This document shows positions 1 through 8,543 of a DNA stretch of 64,000 nucleotides, piece after piece. The notes beneath the pieces are model-generated. The model saw only the letters and a list, made by a program, of their open reading frames with translations. It did no database searches and had not been told where the DNA came from. The position numbers and the translations under genes were made by a program. Source of the stretch: Campylobacter concisus (GTDB taxonomy: Bacteria; Campylobacterota; Campylobacteria; Campylobacterales; Campylobacteraceae); assembly GCF_015229955.1 (NCBI RefSeq), contig NZ_JAAKYZ010000001.1:744001-808000 (forward strand), read 5' to 3'. How positions within the stretch are numbered: position 1 is the first letter of the stretch; each line of letters opens with the position of its first letter.

Positions 1-311
1 CATGCGCTCTCTCCAAGCTTTGCAAATTTATTTGCCTTTACGGCCGCAGCTCGCTCTTTGCTCTCAGCAGTTAGTTTTGCAAATTTAAAGCCTTTTTCAG
101 CCACATAAATGGCAAAATCAGGACAGTGAAGCTCACAGTCGCGACAGCCTATACATGAGTCAGCATAGACGACCTCTATCATCTTACCAAGCACCGCCTT
201 TGGCTCAAGCCTCATCGCTAGCACGCCTGCTGGGCAGTAGCTCACACAGACATCACAGGCTTTACACCTGCTCTCATCGACCCAAACAGGTACATTTTCT
301 TTTATTATCAT
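1..311 (-). CDS. oorD: 2-oxoglutarate:acceptor oxidoreductase, delta (ferredoxin) subunit
   Basis: This small ferredoxin-like subunit of the oxygen-sensitive 2-oxoglutarate oxidoreductase (OorDABC) carries electrons released when 2-oxoglutarate is decarboxylated to succinyl-CoA. The translation starts MIIKENVPVWVDESRC and shows two [4Fe-4S] motifs, CKACDVCVSYCP near residue 16 and CIGCRDCELHCP near residue 56. It is read for 103 codons up to the window edge. The last two bases give TG of a probable TGA stop, and bases 1-3 give the ATG of the next gene, presumably oorA, in an ATGA overlap. Only about one base of the stop codon is therefore missing. The gene lies 8 bp downstream of mdh in the same direction. 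In C. jejuni sucC and sucD sit between mdh and oorD; they are absent here. Confidence 0.93.
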   Translation of the reverse strand, partial: MIIKENVPVWVDESRCKACDVCVSYCPAGVLAMRLEPKAVLGKMIEVVYADSCIGCRDCELHCPDFAIYVAEKGFKFAKLTAESKERAAAVKANKFAKLGESA

Positions 312-319
312 CTATATTC

Positions 320-1213
320 CTAATCCAAATTTTCTTTTAAAAATTTAATGTTTTTTCTAATATCAGCTTCGCTTTTACTTAGCTGCTCTTGCTCGCTTTC
401 ATTTATATTTAGCTCTAAAATTTCTTTTAAGCCCTCACGTCCAAGCCTTACTAGCCTGCCGCAACTTAGCTCATCATCAAGAAGCACGCTAGCACTTAAA
501 ATTTCATCACTCTTGCCCATGATCGCTTCACACATTTTCACAACTGCAGCCGCTGGTGCGTAGTAAGCTGAAGTGCCAAGAAGCTTAACGATCTTTGCGC
601 CACCTGTGCTTGTCTCTTTTTTAAGAATTGCCAACTCATTTTCGTTTAAGCTTTCGCTAATGTTGCTAGCAGATACGATCATCTCGTCGTTGTGAGCACC
701 AATTATCTTTGTCTTTAGCTCTTTTGCATCTTTATCTTTTAGAAGCGCTAGCTCATATCTGCATCTTGCGCCATCAAGCTCACCAGCCATGCCGATCACT
801 TTATTTTTACTAAAACCACTAAATTTATGAGCCGTCCAGACCATCACATCAAGCGGATTTGTCACAACTATTATCACCGCATTTGGTGCAAATTTTGCGA
901 TATTTTGAGCTGTTTGTTTTACGACTACGGCGTTTTTAAGGAGCAAGTCCTCTCTTGTTTGACCCTCTTTTCTTGGGCTTCCAGCAGTTACCACTACGAT
1001 ATCACTGCCCTCTATTAGCATAAAGTCATCGCCACCGCAAACGGTAGTTTTAGCATTAAAAACGCAGCTTGACTGCGCTAGATCGATCGCTTTTGCACGT
1101 GCCACGTCACCAAATATATCCACAAGCGCGATCTCATCGCAAACTTCTCTCATACAAAGCGCATATGCTATGCTCGCACCGACGTTTCCAGCTCCAACTA
1201 TACTTATTTTCAT
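320..1213 (-). CDS. mdh: Malate dehydrogenase (LDH/MDH family)
   Basis: NAD-dependent malate dehydrogenase interconverts malate and oxaloacetate in the cytoplasmic TCA cycle. The 297-aa product opens with the Rossmann dinucleotide motif GAGNVGAS at residues 7-14. It then shows the substrate loop SPRKEGQTREDLL with its arginines near residues 80-90, the TNPLDVM segment, and the catalytic histidine in GAHNDEM near residue 173. The length fits the LDH-like MDH branch used by epsilonproteobacteria. Distinguishing malate from lactate specificity by eye is not certain, but the position directly after icd and before oorD supports malate. The start is ATG, 4 bp after the icd stop, so the two are very likely co-transcribed. 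Confidence 0.93.
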   Translation of the reverse strand: MKISIVGAGNVGASIAYALCMREVCDEIALVDIFGDVARAKAIDLAQSSCVFNAKTTVCGGDDFMLIEGSDIVVVTAGSPRKEGQTREDLLLKNAVVVKQTAQNIAKFAPNAVIIVVTNPLDVMVWTAHKFSGFSKNKVIGMAGELDGARCRYELALLKDKDAKELKTKIIGAHNDEMIVSASNISESLNENELAILKKETSTGGAKIVKLLGTSAYYAPAAAVVKMCEAIMGKSDEILSASVLLDDELSCGRLVRLGREGLKEILELNINESEQEQLSKSEADIRKNIKFLKENLD

Positions 1214-1217
1214 TTTC

Positions 1218-3392
1218 TCATCCTATTATTTGATTTAAAATTTTACTTGGTCTCATGACCTCATTTGCCCTCACTTCATCTGGCAAATAATATCCGCCAA
1301 ATTCCACGCTTGCACCATCATCTTGTCTTATCTCTTTTAAAATTTCGCTCCCATTTTTTTCTAGCTCGTCTGCTAAATTTTCAAAATTTTCACTTAAAAT
1401 TCCGCCACTTTTTGCCATCTCTCTTGCCCAAAATAGCGCTAGATAGAAGTGTGACTCCCTGGTATCAAGAGTGGCATTTGGCGTTTTGTTTTCATCTAGA
1501 TAGCTAGCAACCGCTCTATTTAGCGCATCACTTAGCTCTTTTGCCTCTTTTTTTTGCTTAGCAAATGCTAGATGTTCAAGCGAAGCACTAAGCGCTAAAA
1601 ACTCGCCTAAGCTATCCCAAAGTAGATGGTTTTTCTCTTTTAGCTCTTTTACAAGCGTTGGGGCCGTTCCGCCAGCACCTGTTTCAAACATCGCTCCACC
1701 AGCAAGTAGCGGCACAACTGAGAGCATTTTTGAGCTGCCACCTAGCTCAAAGATCGGAAAAAGATCGGTTAAATAATCTCTTAAAACGTTACCAGTTACG
1801 CTTATAACGTTTTTGCCAGCTCTTATTGCCTCAAGCGTTTTTGTAGTCGCTTGCTCGTAGTTTAAAATTTCAAATTTTACGCCAGCGTTAGCAAATTTCT
1901 CTTTAAATCTTTCAAATTTAGCTATCAAATTTCTATCATGTGCACGGCTGCTATCTAGCCAAAATATAAGCTCATCTTTTGAGATTTCGCCTCTTTTTAA
2001 AGCAAGCTCAAACCACGCATTTATCGCATCGTCTTTTGCCTGCGTCATCCTAAAAATATCGCCACTTTTGACGCTAAATTTAAAGACATTCTCGCCAGCC
2101 TCATCAAAAACTACAAATTCTCCATCCTCTTTTGCAATAAAGGTCTTATCGTGGCTGCCGTACTCCTCGGCCTTTTTAGCCATTAGTCCCACGTTTGCTA
2201 CGCTGCCGATCTTGCTCACATCAAGCGCGCCATGCTCCTTAAAGTCCGCCACGCAGGCCTCATAAGCCCTAGCATAGGTCCTATCTGGGATCATGCAAAG
2301 CGAGAAATTTAGCTCGCCGCTTCTATCTTTTACTTTCCCTGAGTTTCTAATAAGCGCTGGCACAGAGGCATCGATGATGACGTCATTTGGCACGTCGAAG
2401 TTGCTAGCATTTTCATTTAGTGCCCAAATTTTTGCCTTTTTGCTCAAAATTTCATCAAATTTAGCCAAAATTTCATCTTTATTTTTAAGCTGTGAAATTT
2501 TAGAAAACATATCTTTTAAGCCATTTTTTGCCTCAACGCCGTGAGTTTTAAACTCATTGCCAAACAGCTCAAAAACATCTTTAAAATAGCTCTTTATCGC
2601 ATGAGCAAAGATGACTGGATCGCTAACCTTCATCATCGTGCATTTTAGGTGCAGGCTCAAGGTCAAATTCTCTTTTTTTGCCTCTTCAAAACAGCTTTCA
2701 TAAAATTTATCTAGCTCATCTACGCTTAAATATGTTGCATCTACAATCTCACCGCTTTGAACGGTAAGCTCTTTTAAAAGCTCTTTTTTACCCTCTTTAC
2801 TTATGAAATTTACATAAAATTTCTCATCTTTGCTAGCGATTATTGAGCGCTCATTCTCATAAAAATCACCCTTTTGCATGTAGCAAATTTTTGTCTTATT
2901 TGCCTTGTCCCAGTCACCGTTGCTATGCGGATGTTTTTTGGCAAATTCTTTAACAGGTGATAAGACTCTTCTATCTGAGTTTCCTTGTCTTAGCACTGGA
3001 TTTACTGCACTTCCTAGCACTTTTTGGTATTTTTTAGCAACCTCTTCGTCGTAGTCTGTGATGATTTCATCTGGATAAAAAGGCACATTTATGCCCTTAC
3101 TTCTTAGCTCCTCTATCGCTGCTTTTAGCTGAACGAGCGTAGCTGAGATGTTTGGCAGTTTTATGATATTTGCTTCTTTATGACTGGTAAGCTCGCCTAA
3201 AAGTTCTAGCTCATCGGCCTTATTTAGTCCAAGCTCTTTGCTAAAAAGAGATAAAATTCTCCCAGCTAGGCTAATATCGGCCCTAGTTATGCTAATGTCA
3301 GCACGTGACAAAAAGCTCTTTACGATAGGAAAGAGAGAGTAGCTTGCAAAAAGCGGTGCCTCGTCAGTTTTTGTCCAGATAATGTCACTCAT
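1218..3392 (-). CDS. icd: Isocitrate dehydrogenase, monomeric NADP-dependent type
   Basis: This enzyme oxidatively decarboxylates isocitrate to 2-oxoglutarate with NADP+, and so supplies the substrate for the Oor complex encoded just downstream. At 724 aa it matches the large monomeric IDH-II family rather than the roughly 400-aa dimeric type. Family-like segments include the N-terminal IIWTKTDEAPLFASYS, the region around LRQGNSDRR near residue 135, and the glycine-rich GGTAPTLVKE near residue 570. ATG is the start, and the gene is the first of the icd-mdh-oorD string. The 83 bp upstream separate it from the mltG-like gene and could hold its promoter, although I see no convincing box there. 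Confidence 0.95.
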   Translation of the reverse strand: MSDIIWTKTDEAPLFASYSLFPIVKSFLSRADISITRADISLAGRILSLFSKELGLNKADELELLGELTSHKEANIIKLPNISATLVQLKAAIEELRSKGINVPFYPDEIITDYDEEVAKKYQKVLGSAVNPVLRQGNSDRRVLSPVKEFAKKHPHSNGDWDKANKTKICYMQKGDFYENERSIIASKDEKFYVNFISKEGKKELLKELTVQSGEIVDATYLSVDELDKFYESCFEEAKKENLTLSLHLKCTMMKVSDPVIFAHAIKSYFKDVFELFGNEFKTHGVEAKNGLKDMFSKISQLKNKDEILAKFDEILSKKAKIWALNENASNFDVPNDVIIDASVPALIRNSGKVKDRSGELNFSLCMIPDRTYARAYEACVADFKEHGALDVSKIGSVANVGLMAKKAEEYGSHDKTFIAKEDGEFVVFDEAGENVFKFSVKSGDIFRMTQAKDDAINAWFELALKRGEISKDELIFWLDSSRAHDRNLIAKFERFKEKFANAGVKFEILNYEQATTKTLEAIRAGKNVISVTGNVLRDYLTDLFPIFELGGSSKMLSVVPLLAGGAMFETGAGGTAPTLVKELKEKNHLLWDSLGEFLALSASLEHLAFAKQKKEAKELSDALNRAVASYLDENKTPNATLDTRESHFYLALFWAREMAKSGGILSENFENLADELEKNGSEILKEIRQDDGASVEFGGYYLPDEVRANEVMRPSKILNQIIG

Positions 3393-3475
3393 TTTAGCCC
3401 TTTTAATTTTTTAAAATTTATCACTTTCTTTATTAAATCTCGTTGTATTTTAGGCATTTGCCGCAAATTCTAGCT

Positions 3476-4420
3476 CTATTTTCCTATATTTTGGTTGTGC
3501 TCGCTTAAGGTTTTTGAAAAAATGTGTTTTTTCGCCTTTTTGTCAAGCACAAAGTATAAATAATCGCTCTTTGCAGGGTTTATCGCCGCCTTGATCGCAC
3601 TTATCGAGACCGAGCAGACTGGACTTGGCGGAATACCGTCGTTTAGATAGGTATTAAACTCGCTCATATCACTTCTTATGCGCTCAGCCGTGATCACATC
3701 GTGTGAATAAATTCCATAGTTTAATGTGCCGTCCATTTGCAGCCTCATGCCTTTATTTAGGCGGTTATATATAACTGAAGCAACTAGTGGCATCTCAGCT
3801 TCATTTGCCGCTTCTTTTTGGATGATCGAAGCGATCGTTAAAATTTTAAACCATTTTTTCTCGTTGTATTCGCCAAAAATTTTATTGCTGATCTCGCTTT
3901 GAGCCTTTTTTGATGAATTTACAAGATAAAAAGCAAGGTGCCTTTCGCTGATGCCTATTGGAATTTTATATGTATTTGGCATCAAAAAGCCATCACTCAC
4001 TGGAGCAAGAGCGTTATATTCGCTATTTAGCTTAATGGGATCAAGTCCTAGCTGGGCGGCGATCTGGTTTAAAAAAACGATAGTCGTTTCGCCTGGTATT
4101 AGCGTTATCTCAGTTAAAGCTGCTTTTGATTTTGCAAGTTTTTTTAAAAAATCAACCCTTGAAATTTTATCTTGGCCAATCTCTATCCAGCCAGATTGTG
4201 GAGAGCCGATAAAAAGTATGGCGTATTTGTCTATCACGCTTAAGTTAAAGTTGCGATTAGCTAAATAAGATATAATCTCGCCCACACTTCCCTTTGGTAT
4301 AAAAACGACCTTGCTTGTGTTTATAGGGCGTGCCAAATAGACAAAAATACTTAGGAAAATGATGGCTACGATATCAAAAAAAATGTCTAAATATGGCTTT
4401 TTCATAAAATTTTTTATCAT
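3476..4420 (-). CDS. mltG: Endolytic murein transglycosylase, MltG/YceG family
   Basis: MltG-type enzymes are inner-membrane lytic transglycosylases that cut nascent peptidoglycan strands. One N-terminal membrane helix (YLDIFFDIVAIIFLSIFVYLA) is followed by a periplasmic YceG domain. The family catalytic glutamate is visible in IIQKEAANEAEMPLVASVIYNR, together with RLQMDGTLNYG and the C-terminal DYLYFVLDK segment. The start is uncertain: ATG codons at 4459, 4420 and 4405 are all in frame and none has a strong ribosome-binding site; I use 4420. Any of them overlaps the divergent AsmA-like gene, whose ATG is at 4359. The same two divergent genes neighbour icd in C. jejuni, which supports the assignment. 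Confidence 0.85.
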   Translation of the reverse strand: MIKNFMKKPYLDIFFDIVAIIFLSIFVYLARPINTSKVVFIPKGSVGEIISYLANRNFNLSVIDKYAILFIGSPQSGWIEIGQDKISRVDFLKKLAKSKAALTEITLIPGETTIVFLNQIAAQLGLDPIKLNSEYNALAPVSDGFLMPNTYKIPIGISERHLAFYLVNSSKKAQSEISNKIFGEYNEKKWFKILTIASIIQKEAANEAEMPLVASVIYNRLNKGMRLQMDGTLNYGIYSHDVITAERIRSDMSEFNTYLNDGIPPSPVCSVSISAIKAAINPAKSDYLYFVLDKKAKKHIFSKTLSEHNQNIGK

Positions 4421-6959
4421 CTTGATTCTTTCATTTATCTTACTTTTAAAATACGGCATAAAAATTAACGATTTCGAGTTTTACGGCGTAAAATTGGAGC
4501 AATTATATATAAAATTAGATAAAAAAATAATTGCAAGAGCAAAGCAGATAAGGCTCCCAAATTTTAAGAAAGAAAGCAAGCAAAAAAGCAGCGATGAGCG
4601 CCTTTTAAATCTCAGTAAAAGCGTAGATTTTATAGATACGATTTTTCAAGAAATTTCACTTGAAAATGTGCAAATAGGCGATGATTTTAAACTAAAAATT
4701 CTATTTTTAGATGATATATTTTTTGTTGATAGCCCTTATTTAAATGTGGATATTAAATTCCAAAACGAACAGCAAGATGGAATAGATCTTTTTAGTGTTA
4801 GAAATTTAAGCTTTAAGGATTTTAACGTCAGCATTAGCGGCGAAGGAAGTGCAGATTTTGATAAAAATGACTATAAATTTGAGGGAAATTTCACCTCTCA
4901 TGAGCTGCATGGTAAGCTAAATTTTGCCCTAAAAGATACATTTTTAACCTACAAAGCTTACGATGTCGAGGCTGGAAGCATTAAAAACTTCATTGATGAG
5001 CTTGATAGACGCATAGAGCTAAATAGTGAAGTTAAAAACTGGATATATGGATACATCGTTGCTGATGATTACGAGCTAAAAGAGATAAATGGCAAGGCTG
5101 ATCTAGCTAAAAATGACTTTTATCTAAATGATCTAAATGCCACCGCAAATACTAAAAATTTGCTCGTTAAATTTGAAAAAGGCTTGCCAGCCGTAAATGT
5201 AGGCGAGGCAAATATCACGCTTAAAAACTCAAAGCTTAAATTTGATCTTTTCTCGCCTATTTACAAGGGTAAAAAACTTGATGGCTCAAGCGTTGTGATA
5301 AATAATATCTTTGATGAAAAAAGCGCAAATTTAGAGCTTTTTATAAAGACAAAATCGATCTATGATGAAGCTATAAATGAGATATTAAAAGCCTATAAGA
5401 TCATCGTGCCAGTAAGGCAGCTTAGCGGAAAAATGGATGCTAGCTTAAAAATTTTGATAAAGCTTGATGAGAAAAGCTTAGAAAATTTTGACGAAAAAAG
5501 CGTCATTGCAAATGGAGAATTTAAGCTAAGTGATGCGGTTTTAGAGATCGCTGGAAGTAAATTTAACGCTAAAGGCGCCCTTGTAAAGCTCATAAATACG
5601 ACAAATTTAAGCATCGATGCTACTGGCTTTGGGCTTGAGTTTTTTAAAGCAAATGCTAAGGCTGATATAAATTTACAAAAAAGTACTGGCGAGATAAAAG
5701 GCATGATAGAAAGCTTTGATCTAAAAGAAAAAAATGATGAAATTTTAGCCTTTAAAAATGAGCCATTTAGCGCATTTTTGGACTTTGGCAAGGCTGATGA
5801 AACTTTGCTTAAGATAGAGCCATTTGGAATTGATATGAGCTTTGGCGGTGAAAGTAAAATATCAACAAAAAATAGTAAATTTTTCATAGAGAGCTCGCCT
5901 GTTTTAAAGCAAAACGGCGTGCATGGTTTTGATGAACTTAGTATAAAAAGTAAGGATTTTACTGATCTTGAAATTTTTGCCAAAGAGGCAAACTTTGACT
6001 TGCCGTTTTTAGATAAAAATGGCTCAAAATATGAAAACGATGATCTTAAAATTTTAGTCTCAAAAGCTGGTGTGAAGGTAGATAGCGCAAGCAAAAAGCT
6101 AAGCCTAGACATAAAAGAAAAAGCCATAAACGTAAAAACCAAAGATCTAAATTTGCTAGTGCTTGATGATAACAAAACCAGCGAGCAAAGCACGCCGCTT
6201 GAGCTTTTAGCAAAAAATGGCGATATCGTTTTAAGGGATCTAAACAAGACCTTGCCATTTGCTAGCTTTAGTGCCGAGAAAAAGGGCAAAAGCACCTCGC
6301 TAAATGGGCTGGCGCAGCAAGGAAGAGTTGGCTATTTTAACGATGAAAAGAGTATAAATTTAGACGCAACCGACATAAGCGGAGAATTTATCAACGACCT
6401 TTTTGGCATCAAGAGCTTTGAGGGTGGTAAATTTCGCCTGAAACTACTTGGAGAAAACTCTAAGAATTTCAAGGCAGAGGTGAGATTTTTTGATACTTTT
6501 TTAAAGGATTATATCTTTTATCAAAGGCTACTTAGCTTTTTAAACTCCGTTCCATCGCTTCTTAGCTTTAAAACGCCTGACTTTAATGACAAAGGCTTTA
6601 CTGTTAAAAATGGTAAAATTTTACTCACTAGAAATGGCGATATGATTGAGTTTTTGGCGATTGAAATGATAGGCACAAGCGCTGATATCGGCGGACGTGG
6701 TACGATCGATCTAAAGAGTAAAAAGATAAACATCGACCTTGAGCTAAAGCTACTAAAAGATGCCAGCAGTATCATCGATAAAATTCCACTGGTAAATCAA
6801 ATAATCCTTGGCAAGGACCGCTCGCTCTCAACCGTCATCGCCATACGTGGCACTACCGATAAGCCTGAGTACTCGACGAAGATCCTGCAAGACGCCCTGC
6901 TCTCACCACTAAAGATAATAAGAAACGTGATTCAGGCTCCGTTTTTGATATTTGAGTAG
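4359..6959 (+). CDS. AsmA/YhdP-like (DUF3971) envelope protein
   Basis: The 866-aa product has one N-terminal membrane helix (FFIKFFIILILSFILLL, about residues 14-30). A very long, beta-rich, repeat-like periplasmic region follows. The C-terminal part, ending around GTIDLKSKKINIDLELKLL and then IRGTTDKPEYST, is typical of the AsmA/YhdP/TamB superfamily. Members of that superfamily bridge the periplasm and are implicated in moving phospholipids to the outer membrane; the role here is inferred from family. AGGA at 4353-4356 precedes two consecutive ATGs (4359 and 4362), and the second has the better spacing. The 5' end runs through the antisense 5' end of the mltG-like gene. A hairpin with a T-tract follows at 7104-7136. 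Confidence 0.8.
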   Translation: MMATISKKMSKYGFFIKFFIILILSFILLLKYGIKINDFEFYGVKLEQLYIKLDKKIIARAKQIRLPNFKKESKQKSSDERLLNLSKSVDFIDTIFQEISLENVQIGDDFKLKILFLDDIFFVDSPYLNVDIKFQNEQQDGIDLFSVRNLSFKDFNVSISGEGSADFDKNDYKFEGNFTSHELHGKLNFALKDTFLTYKAYDVEAGSIKNFIDELDRRIELNSEVKNWIYGYIVADDYELKEINGKADLAKNDFYLNDLNATANTKNLLVKFEKGLPAVNVGEANITLKNSKLKFDLFSPIYKGKKLDGSSVVINNIFDEKSANLELFIKTKSIYDEAINEILKAYKIIVPVRQLSGKMDASLKILIKLDEKSLENFDEKSVIANGEFKLSDAVLEIAGSKFNAKGALVKLINTTNLSIDATGFGLEFFKANAKADINLQKSTGEIKGMIESFDLKEKNDEILAFKNEPFSAFLDFGKADETLLKIEPFGIDMSFGGESKISTKNSKFFIESSPVLKQNGVHGFDELSIKSKDFTDLEIFAKEANFDLPFLDKNGSKYENDDLKILVSKAGVKVDSASKKLSLDIKEKAINVKTKDLNLLVLDDNKTSEQSTPLELLAKNGDIVLRDLNKTLPFASFSAEKKGKSTSLNGLAQQGRVGYFNDEKSINLDATDISGEFINDLFGIKSFEGGKFRLKLLGENSKNFKAEVRFFDTFLKDYIFYQRLLSFLNSVPSLLSFKTPDFNDKGFTVKNGKILLTRNGDMIEFLAIEMIGTSADIGGRGTIDLKSKKINIDLELKLLKDASSIIDKIPLVNQIILGKDRSLSTVIAIRGTTDKPEYSTKILQDALLSPLKIIRNVIQAPFLIFE

Positions 6960-7103
6960 TTTAAATCTGCAACGCACAGAAATTATAGAAAAATTATTGA
7001 CTACTTCTAAAACTAAAAGTGGGCACTCATTTTTGATTATATATATTATCCTCGGCTCATAAAGTGCGTAATGCTTAAATTTTACTAGTCAAAAGATATC
7101 AAA

Positions 7104-7136
7104 AGCTAAAGATCAAGGTTTTGATAGCTATTTTTT
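7104..7136 (+). terminator. Candidate terminator after the AsmA-like gene
   Basis: An interrupted hairpin with arms AGCT plus ATCAA (7104-7116) and TTGAT plus AGCT (7121-7129) is followed by TTTTTT at 7131-7136. It lies 145 bp after the stop of the plus-strand gene and faces the hypA terminator. The left arm carries a 4-base bulge, so the call is moderate. Confidence 0.45.
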
Positions 7137-7173
7137 GATACTAGTGCTATTAAAATATTTAAATAAAAACATA

Positions 7174-7203
7174 AAATTTTACATATAAAAATATGTAAAA
7201 TTT
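7174..7203 (-). terminator. Candidate terminator of the hyp operon
   Basis: A perfect 12-bp inverted repeat (AAATTTTACATA / TATGTAAAATTT, loop of 6) overlaps the hypA stop codon. It is followed on the minus strand by TTATGTTTTTATTT. The stem is almost all A-T, so it is weaker than a classical intrinsic terminator, but its position at the operon end fits. Confidence 0.5.
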
Positions 7204-7543
7204 ACTTCATCTCAAGGCGCATCAGATACATATCCTCGCCGTCAGTCACCTTTAAATTTTGGCTTTTGCACTTTGGGCAAGTAAAGTCATTTTCATTAAG
7301 CTCTCCGCCAAATCCGCAATCCAAACACTCAATAACAATGCCTTGTAAATTTATGACAAGCTCAGCGTTTTCACAGATCGTGCCAGTCTTATAAACGTCA
7401 AAAGCGCTCTGTAAATAATGAGGCTCCACTCCGCTTAAACGGCCAACCTTTATCTTGATCTTGTTTATCTCTTTGGCGTTTTCTTTGGCGGCGTTTTTCT
7501 CGCAAAGGCTAACTAAATTTTGAACGATACTAAGCTCGTGCAT
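7202..7543 (-). CDS. hypA: Hydrogenase nickel-insertion protein HypA
   Basis: HypA hands nickel to the hydrogenase large subunit together with HypB. The start must be the ATG at 7543, because the mature N-terminus MHELSIVQNL carries the conserved His2 of the nickel site. A TTG two codons upstream is in frame but would bury that histidine. The C-terminal half has the zinc-site cysteine pairs CLDCGFGG and CPKCKSQN. The ATG overlaps the hypE stop as TAATG, which suggests translational coupling. It is the last gene of hypBCDEA. In Helicobacter HypA also serves urease; no urease gene is visible here, so its client is inferred to be the HydB large subunit encoded further along. Confidence 0.93.
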   Translation of the reverse strand: MHELSIVQNLVSLCEKNAAKENAKEINKIKIKVGRLSGVEPHYLQSAFDVYKTGTICENAELVINLQGIVIECLDCGFGGELNENDFTCPKCKSQNLKVTDGEDMYLMRLEMK

Positions 7544-8535
7544 TAGCAAATCCTTGGTAGTAGTTCGCCCTTTGGCGGCTCGAGAAATCTTCTTGATTTA
7601 TAGGCATTTTCGATGATGACACGCTCGTTTTTAGCTTCCAAGACCTCGCCTATTATCATCGCGTTTTTGTCAAATTCTCTTAAAATTTTAAGTGCGTCCT
7701 CAGCCTGGCTCTCATCGACAGCCATCACAAAAGTGCCCTCATTTGCAAGCTCATAAGGCTCAAATCCAAAAAGCTCACAAATGCCCATCACTTCGTCTGC
7801 GACCTTGATATTTTCTTCAAAAACCAAGATGTCAAATTTAGCAAATTTAGTCCATTCATTTAGCACTGCACTTAGTCCGCCTCTTGTCGCATCACGCATG
7901 CATTGCGGTTTTATGCCAGCCTCAAATAGCCTCAAAGCAACCTCTTTTAAGCTCTTGCAGTCACTTTTTAGATCAAGCCCAAGCTCAAATTCTTCTCTTG
8001 CTGCTAGCACCACGCCTCCGTGTCTGCCAACATCTCCAGAGATGAGAATTTTTGCCCCTGCTTTTAAATTTTTAAGCTCCACACCCTCGCAAACTATCTC
8101 GCCAATGCCTGCTGTGTTTATGAAAATTTTATCGCATTTGCCCTTTGGCACGACCTTTGTATCGCCACAAACTACACTCACTCCACTCTCTTTACAAGTT
8201 TTTGCAAGCGAGCCAAGCACACGCTCAAGCTCCTCTATGCTAAGTCCCTCTTCGATGATTAGCGAGCAGCTTAGGTATTTTGCGCTTGCTCCAACCATCG
8301 CTAGGTCGTTTATCGTGCCGCAAGCTGCGATCTTACCGATGTCGCCACCATTAAAAAAAATGGGAGTTACCACAAAGCTATCAGAGCTAAATGCGATCTT
8401 GCCGTTTAAATTTAGTATCGCTGAGTCGTTGCTCTGCCTTAAAATTTCGTTATCAAAAATTTTAAATATCGTCTCGTTTATAAGCGAGTTCATCTCCTCG
8501 CCGCCACCGCCGTGGCTTAGCATTATCTTTTTCAT
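7543..8535 (-). CDS. hypE: Hydrogenase maturation protein HypE (thiocyanate-forming)
   Basis: HypE is a PurM/ThiL-fold ATPase. It dehydrates the carbamoyl group received from HypF into a cysteine-bound thiocyanate, the source of the CN ligands of the [NiFe] site. The 330-aa sequence opens with LSHGGGGEEMNSLI, shows SDSFVVTP near residue 51 and DATRGGLSAVLNE in the second half. It ends in PRIC, the C-terminal cysteine that carries the cyanide group. Its length and both termini are intact. It lies between hypD (8-bp gap) and hypA (1-nt overlap). Confidence 0.95.
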   Translation of the reverse strand: MKKIMLSHGGGGEEMNSLINETIFKIFDNEILRQSNDSAILNLNGKIAFSSDSFVVTPIFFNGGDIGKIAACGTINDLAMVGASAKYLSCSLIIEEGLSIEELERVLGSLAKTCKESGVSVVCGDTKVVPKGKCDKIFINTAGIGEIVCEGVELKNLKAGAKILISGDVGRHGGVVLAAREEFELGLDLKSDCKSLKEVALRLFEAGIKPQCMRDATRGGLSAVLNEWTKFAKFDILVFEENIKVADEVMGICELFGFEPYELANEGTFVMAVDESQAEDALKILREFDKNAMIIGEVLEAKNERVIIENAYKSRRFLEPPKGELLPRIC

Positions 8536-8543
8536 TAAATTCC

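Noticed and set aside
155-340. Plus-strand open frame over oorD
   Set aside because: The minus strand encodes a complete two-cluster ferredoxin with its stop at the window edge.
5393-6295. 300-codon open frame antisense to the AsmA-like gene
   Set aside because: Its translation is low-complexity Ser/Leu/Phe, typical of the reverse frame of an A+T-rich gene, and the plus-strand gene has clear family features.
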